Assembly (NCBI RefSeq): GCF_023016045.1
Contig: NZ_JALKAP010000013.1
Span: 1-64,000 of the forward strand
Source of the DNA: Marinobacter sp. S6332
Lineage (GTDB): Bacteria > Pseudomonadota > Gammaproteobacteria > Pseudomonadales > Oleiphilaceae
Direction of reading: 5' to 3'
DNA length: 64,000 nt
Below the pieces are notes generated by a model. The model was not told the origin of the DNA. It was given only the letters and a program-made list of their open reading frames with translations, and did not search any database. The position numbers were made by a program, and so were the translations under genes. Below are positions 61,214 to 64,000 of the stretch, one piece after another. Every line of letters starts with the position of its first letter. Within the stretch, counting starts at the first letter, position 1.

Positions 61214-63481
61214 TCAATCGACCATCGCACACTTTTCAAGCTCACCGCTGGCCAGCGCTTTTTCCAACTCCGCCGCCGGAACAGGGCGGCTGATCAAATA
61301 CCCCTGAGCTATATTGCAACCCTGACTTTTAAGAAAATCCAACTGCGCTTGAGTTTCCACACCCTCGGCAACCACCCGCAAGCCCAGATTGTGGGCGAGA
61401 TTAATCACCGCTCGGGTGATCACGGCATCATCGTGGCGCTCAGTCACCTCCGTAATGAACGAACGGTCGATTTTTAGAAGATCCACCGGGAAGTCTTTCA
61501 AATACGCCAAAGAAGAATATCCCACACCGAAATCATCAATCGCCAGTTGCACTCCCAAATCATGCAAACGGAACAGCTGATCCCGGTTGTGCTCAATGTT
61601 CTGAATGAAAATCTCCTCCGTAAGCTCGACTTCTAAACGATCAGCCGGAATACCCTCGCCATTCAGAGTATCGCGTATGTAATCTACCAAATGCTCATCA
61701 TCCAACTCCCGCCCAGATAAGTTCACCGCCACTCTAAGGTGTTCAAAAGGTGTGCCCTTCCAGGCAGCTAATTGACGGCAGGCGGCCATAACCACCCAGC
61801 GCCCGATATCGGTAATCCGGCCACTTTCCTCTGCTAACGGAATAAACTCTCCCGGCGCTAGAAGGCCCCGACGGGGATGCTGCCAGCGAATCAGCGCCTC
61901 GACGCTTTTGACCTTGTTGCTGTTCAGGTTTAGCTGTGGCTGGTAGTGCAGCACAAACTCATTGTTCGCAAGCGCCTGACTCAGGTCCTTTTCCAGTTCA
62001 AGACGCATTACCTCCCGCTCCTGCATACCCTCAGTATAGAATTGGTAGGTATTACGGCCTTGATCCTTAGCCCGGTACAGGGCGATATCGGCGTTGCGCA
62101 GGAGGGTATCGGCGTCTAGACCGCTCTGGGGATAAACGGCAATGCCTAGGGTTGCGGTAATATTGTGAGTTTCGTTCTCGACTACAAAAGGCATTTCAAA
62201 ACACTGTTTTATCTGGCCCAGTAAGTGAATGGTATCGTCAATATCCTCCACATACTGTTGGCAGATCATAAACTCGTCACCACCGGAATAGGCTACTGTA
62301 ATGCGCTCGTCACTGAGTTGGTTCAGGCGTCCGGCAACCTGAGCCAGCAACGCATCACCAAACTGGTGCCCTAGAGAGTCGTTCAGCATCTGAAAGCGGT
62401 CGAGATCCAGCATCACAAACGCCACTTGCCGCATCTGGCGATCCGCAATTGTCAGCGCATGGGCCAAGTCTTCCATAAAAAAGCGCCGGTTCGCCAAACC
62501 GGTGAGAACATCGGTGGATTCCAGCCGCACCAAGTCTTGTTGCATAGCTTTGCGTTGGGCAATTTCCTCATCCAGCACCCGACGTGTTGCCAGCAAATCC
62601 CGATTGCGTTTGAGTGTGAGTTGCAAGAAAAGTGTCGCAAGACTGGCCACCAACCCCGTAAAGACAAGCAAAATGAAAACCCAGCGAGGCCAAGGGCTGG
62701 TTTGTTTATTCACCCATGCCGGGGAAGGTTCAAGTGTTATCTGCCAGTCCAGAGTCGGCAGCTCGATTGGTACGGTGTGGGACATGGAGTCACCGGCACT
62801 CTCGAAAGCGCTCAGAGCATAGACCTGTGTACCTTTACTTAAAAGTTCGATGCGGAACATTGCCGGTTCCCGGGTTGCCAGCAGTTCGCTAGCCAGTGTT
62901 TCCATTCTGAAAACTGCAGCGATAAAACCATTGTTGTCTGGCCCGGCTCCCACCGGCGCATAGATAACAACGCCTTTGCCTCCCTGTCGTAACTCCAGTA
63001 CATCGGAAATATCGATATCGCCTGAAAGCTTCGCAGCCTCGAGAGCCGTTCTACGTTGTTCGTTGAAGGCAACGTTGAACCCAAGGATTGTGCTATTCAG
63101 CGAAGGTGGCTCTATCCAGCGGATAACATTGCTGCGGTCGATCCACTCGATCAGAGAATAAATGCGGTAGTCTTCTAGATAATTGCGGGCATCCTTCCGC
63201 CATTGACTTTCCGGGATTGCCGGATCCACTACCATTCGGTCGGCCATCCGTTGGATGGCGCCCGCATGAGCCAGAAACTCACGCTCCAGATTGGCAGCCA
63301 TGAGCCTGGTTTCGTTTTCGAGGTTGGCTTGGATCTGACCGGTATATTGGTGAATCAAGCCCCAGCGAAGCCCTGCTGCCATGGCGAAAAATAAAAGAAA
63401 GATCACCCCTGGAAATATGGGATGCAGCAACCGCTTCACCAAAGGCCCGTGTTTTTGGGGTGATTGTTTCAATACGTGCAC
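61214..63481 (-). CDS. CHASE-GGDEF-EAL c-di-GMP signalling protein
   Basis: A 755-residue membrane sensor. It has helix 1 (about 18-35), an extracytoplasmic CHASE-like domain (about 40-270), helix 2 (about 275-300), GGDEF (about 325-485; AYSGGDEFMICQQ intact) and EAL (about 500-750). EAL residues needed for c-di-GMP hydrolysis are present: SVEALIRWQHP, VNLSGREL, VELTEEIF, AIDDFGVGYSSL, LKIDRSFI and VVAEGVET. Both activities are therefore possible; in many such proteins the phosphodiesterase dominates. The start is a GTG at 63481 with a poor ribosome-binding site. Confidence 0.92.
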   Translation of the reverse strand: MHVLKQSPQKHGPLVKRLLHPIFPGVIFLLFFAMAAGLRWGLIHQYTGQIQANLENETRLMAANLEREFLAHAGAIQRMADRMVVDPAIPESQWRKDARNYLEDYRIYSLIEWIDRSNVIRWIEPPSLNSTILGFNVAFNEQRRTALEAAKLSGDIDISDVLELRQGGKGVVIYAPVGAGPDNNGFIAAVFRMETLASELLATREPAMFRIELLSKGTQVYALSAFESAGDSMSHTVPIELPTLDWQITLEPSPAWVNKQTSPWPRWVFILLVFTGLVASLATLFLQLTLKRNRDLLATRRVLDEEIAQRKAMQQDLVRLESTDVLTGLANRRFFMEDLAHALTIADRQMRQVAFVMLDLDRFQMLNDSLGHQFGDALLAQVAGRLNQLSDERITVAYSGGDEFMICQQYVEDIDDTIHLLGQIKQCFEMPFVVENETHNITATLGIAVYPQSGLDADTLLRNADIALYRAKDQGRNTYQFYTEGMQEREVMRLELEKDLSQALANNEFVLHYQPQLNLNSNKVKSVEALIRWQHPRRGLLAPGEFIPLAEESGRITDIGRWVVMAACRQLAAWKGTPFEHLRVAVNLSGRELDDEHLVDYIRDTLNGEGIPADRLEVELTEEIFIQNIEHNRDQLFRLHDLGVQLAIDDFGVGYSSLAYLKDFPVDLLKIDRSFITEVTERHDDAVITRAVINLAHNLGLRVVAEGVETQAQLDFLKSQGCNIAQGYLISRPVPAAELEKALASGELEKCAMVD

Positions 63482-63574
63482 CGTTTAACATTAACCTGAC
63501 GCATTAGTGTAACGGCAGCTTGTAACAAATAATAAATCAATTTTCGCTAAAGATATGCCCAGTTGCATTGCAGG

Positions 63575-63988
63575 TCATGTTCTGGAACTTACTGTGGGGA
63601 TACCCAGCCGAGGAATCTCTTGCTTCGGGCACTTGTCCATCACCACCGTTAGCCCGGCAGCTTCCGCCCGCGCGGCTCCGGCTTCGTTGATCACACCAAT
63701 CTGCAGCCAGATAACCGGAATATTGAGTTCTATCGCCTGATCAATTACTGCGTCCGTGCGCTCTGGCGCCAGAAACAGTTCCACCATATCGACCGGTTCC
63801 GGCAGCGAGGCAATATCGGCGTACACTGTCTCGCCCAGCACTTTTTGACCGGCGAGGCGGGGGTTAACAGGAATCATCCGGTATCCGTGGTGCTGCATAT
63901 ACTCCATGACCTCGTGAGAGGGCCTGTGGGTTTTCTCGCTGGCGCCTACAAGAGCAATGGTGCGAACGCTTTCAAGAATTGCGCGCAT
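63575..63988 (-). CDS. CoA-binding domain protein (YccU-like)
   Basis: A 137-residue Rossmann-fold CoA-binding protein. IALVGASEKTHRPSHEVMEY (about 12-31) carries the nucleotide loop, GYRMIPVNPRLAGQKVLGET follows, then VVDMVELF-like and IPVIWLQIGVINEAGAARAE segments. Homologous to E. coli YccU; the physiological role is not established. Only 12 bases lie between its start and the window end. Confidence 0.9.
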   Translation of the reverse strand: MRAILESVRTIALVGASEKTHRPSHEVMEYMQHHGYRMIPVNPRLAGQKVLGETVYADIASLPEPVDMVELFLAPERTDAVIDQAIELNIPVIWLQIGVINEAGAARAEAAGLTVVMDKCPKQEIPRLGIPTVSSRT

Positions 63989-64000
63989 TTGATCGGGTTG

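Noticed and set aside
1..64000. tRNA, rRNA, riboswitch or prophage
   Set aside because: I found no cloverleaf with a CCA-type acceptor, no rRNA segment, no known aptamer consensus and no phage structural or integrase genes. A covariance search was not possible.

Overview
The window reads as chromosomal DNA of a marine, aerobic, heterotrophic gammaproteobacterium, most likely Marinobacter or a close relative. The grounds are moderate GC with dense short-gap gene packing, a TRAP C4-dicarboxylate-type transporter, a FadE-type acyl-CoA dehydrogenase, PntAB, RhlE, RlmE, a PhaC-related hydrolase and several c-di-GMP proteins. I assign the genus by impression only. I see no rRNA, tRNA, CRISPR array, prophage or replication origin. 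The only recognisable insertion sequence is the 3' end of an IS3-family element cut by the left edge.

Layout. 1-0.9 kb: IS3 remnant and a tiny membrane protein. 0.9-4.6 kb: shikimate-kinase-like protein, DUF2805 protein, LpxL-like acyltransferase, MgtC/SapB protein and AI-2E-type permease. 4.7-7.6 kb: TRAP transporter operon dctPQM with a good promoter. 7.6-11.1 kb: peroxide defence (ahpC and ahpF separated by a reverse-strand DUF3581 gene, both preceded by an ATAG-N7-CTAT dyad). 11.1-15.1 kb: transglutaminase-like protein, a coupled flavoprotein/SpoU methyltransferase pair, and rlmE. 15.2-18.1 kb: HDAC-like deacetylase, TetR regulator and yqhD aldehyde reductase, with two near-identical 15-bp operators. 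18.2-24.5 kb: orphan encapsulated-ferritin-like protein, SGNH hydrolase, Baeyer-Villiger-type monooxygenase, a GluR0-type glutamate-receptor/potassium-channel protein, rhlE and an OmpW porin. 24.6-30.8 kb: HxlR regulator divergent from an Old Yellow Enzyme, pntAB, MarC and ChaC. 30.9-35.7 kb: EamA exporter, LysR regulator, and a pair of Tat-exported enzymes (flavin oxidase plus PLP-fold racemase/aldolase). 35.8-43.5 kb: fadE, UbiA-family prenyltransferase, AEC transporter, PatB-like lyase, CBM-like secreted protein and an exported desuccinylase-family protein. 43.6-52.9 kb: Pmp3-type peptide, NUDIX-MBL fusion, thioesterase, MATE and MFS exporters, tpx, LysR, PhaC-like hydrolase and PlsC acyltransferase. 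52.9-64 kb: RNase II, a diguanylate cyclase, a merR-copA-smORF-DUF411 metal operon, a zinc-ribbon membrane protein, a GGDEF-EAL protein and a CoA-binding protein.

The most unusual structure is a family of four intergenic palindromes (30802-30912, 47539-47649, 49567-49675, 60636-60735). Each has a 53-54 bp core, nearly the same in three copies and diverged in the fourth. In every copy the core is flanked by long inverted arms whose sequence is completely different from copy to copy while each pair remains complementary. The core can fold into two small hairpins, so each unit would be a three-way junction. Each lies just 3' of at least one gene. Functionally the window is otherwise rich in redox and electrophile stress systems: AhpCF, Tpx, YqhD, OYE, ChaC, an EncFtn-like protein and a copper operon.
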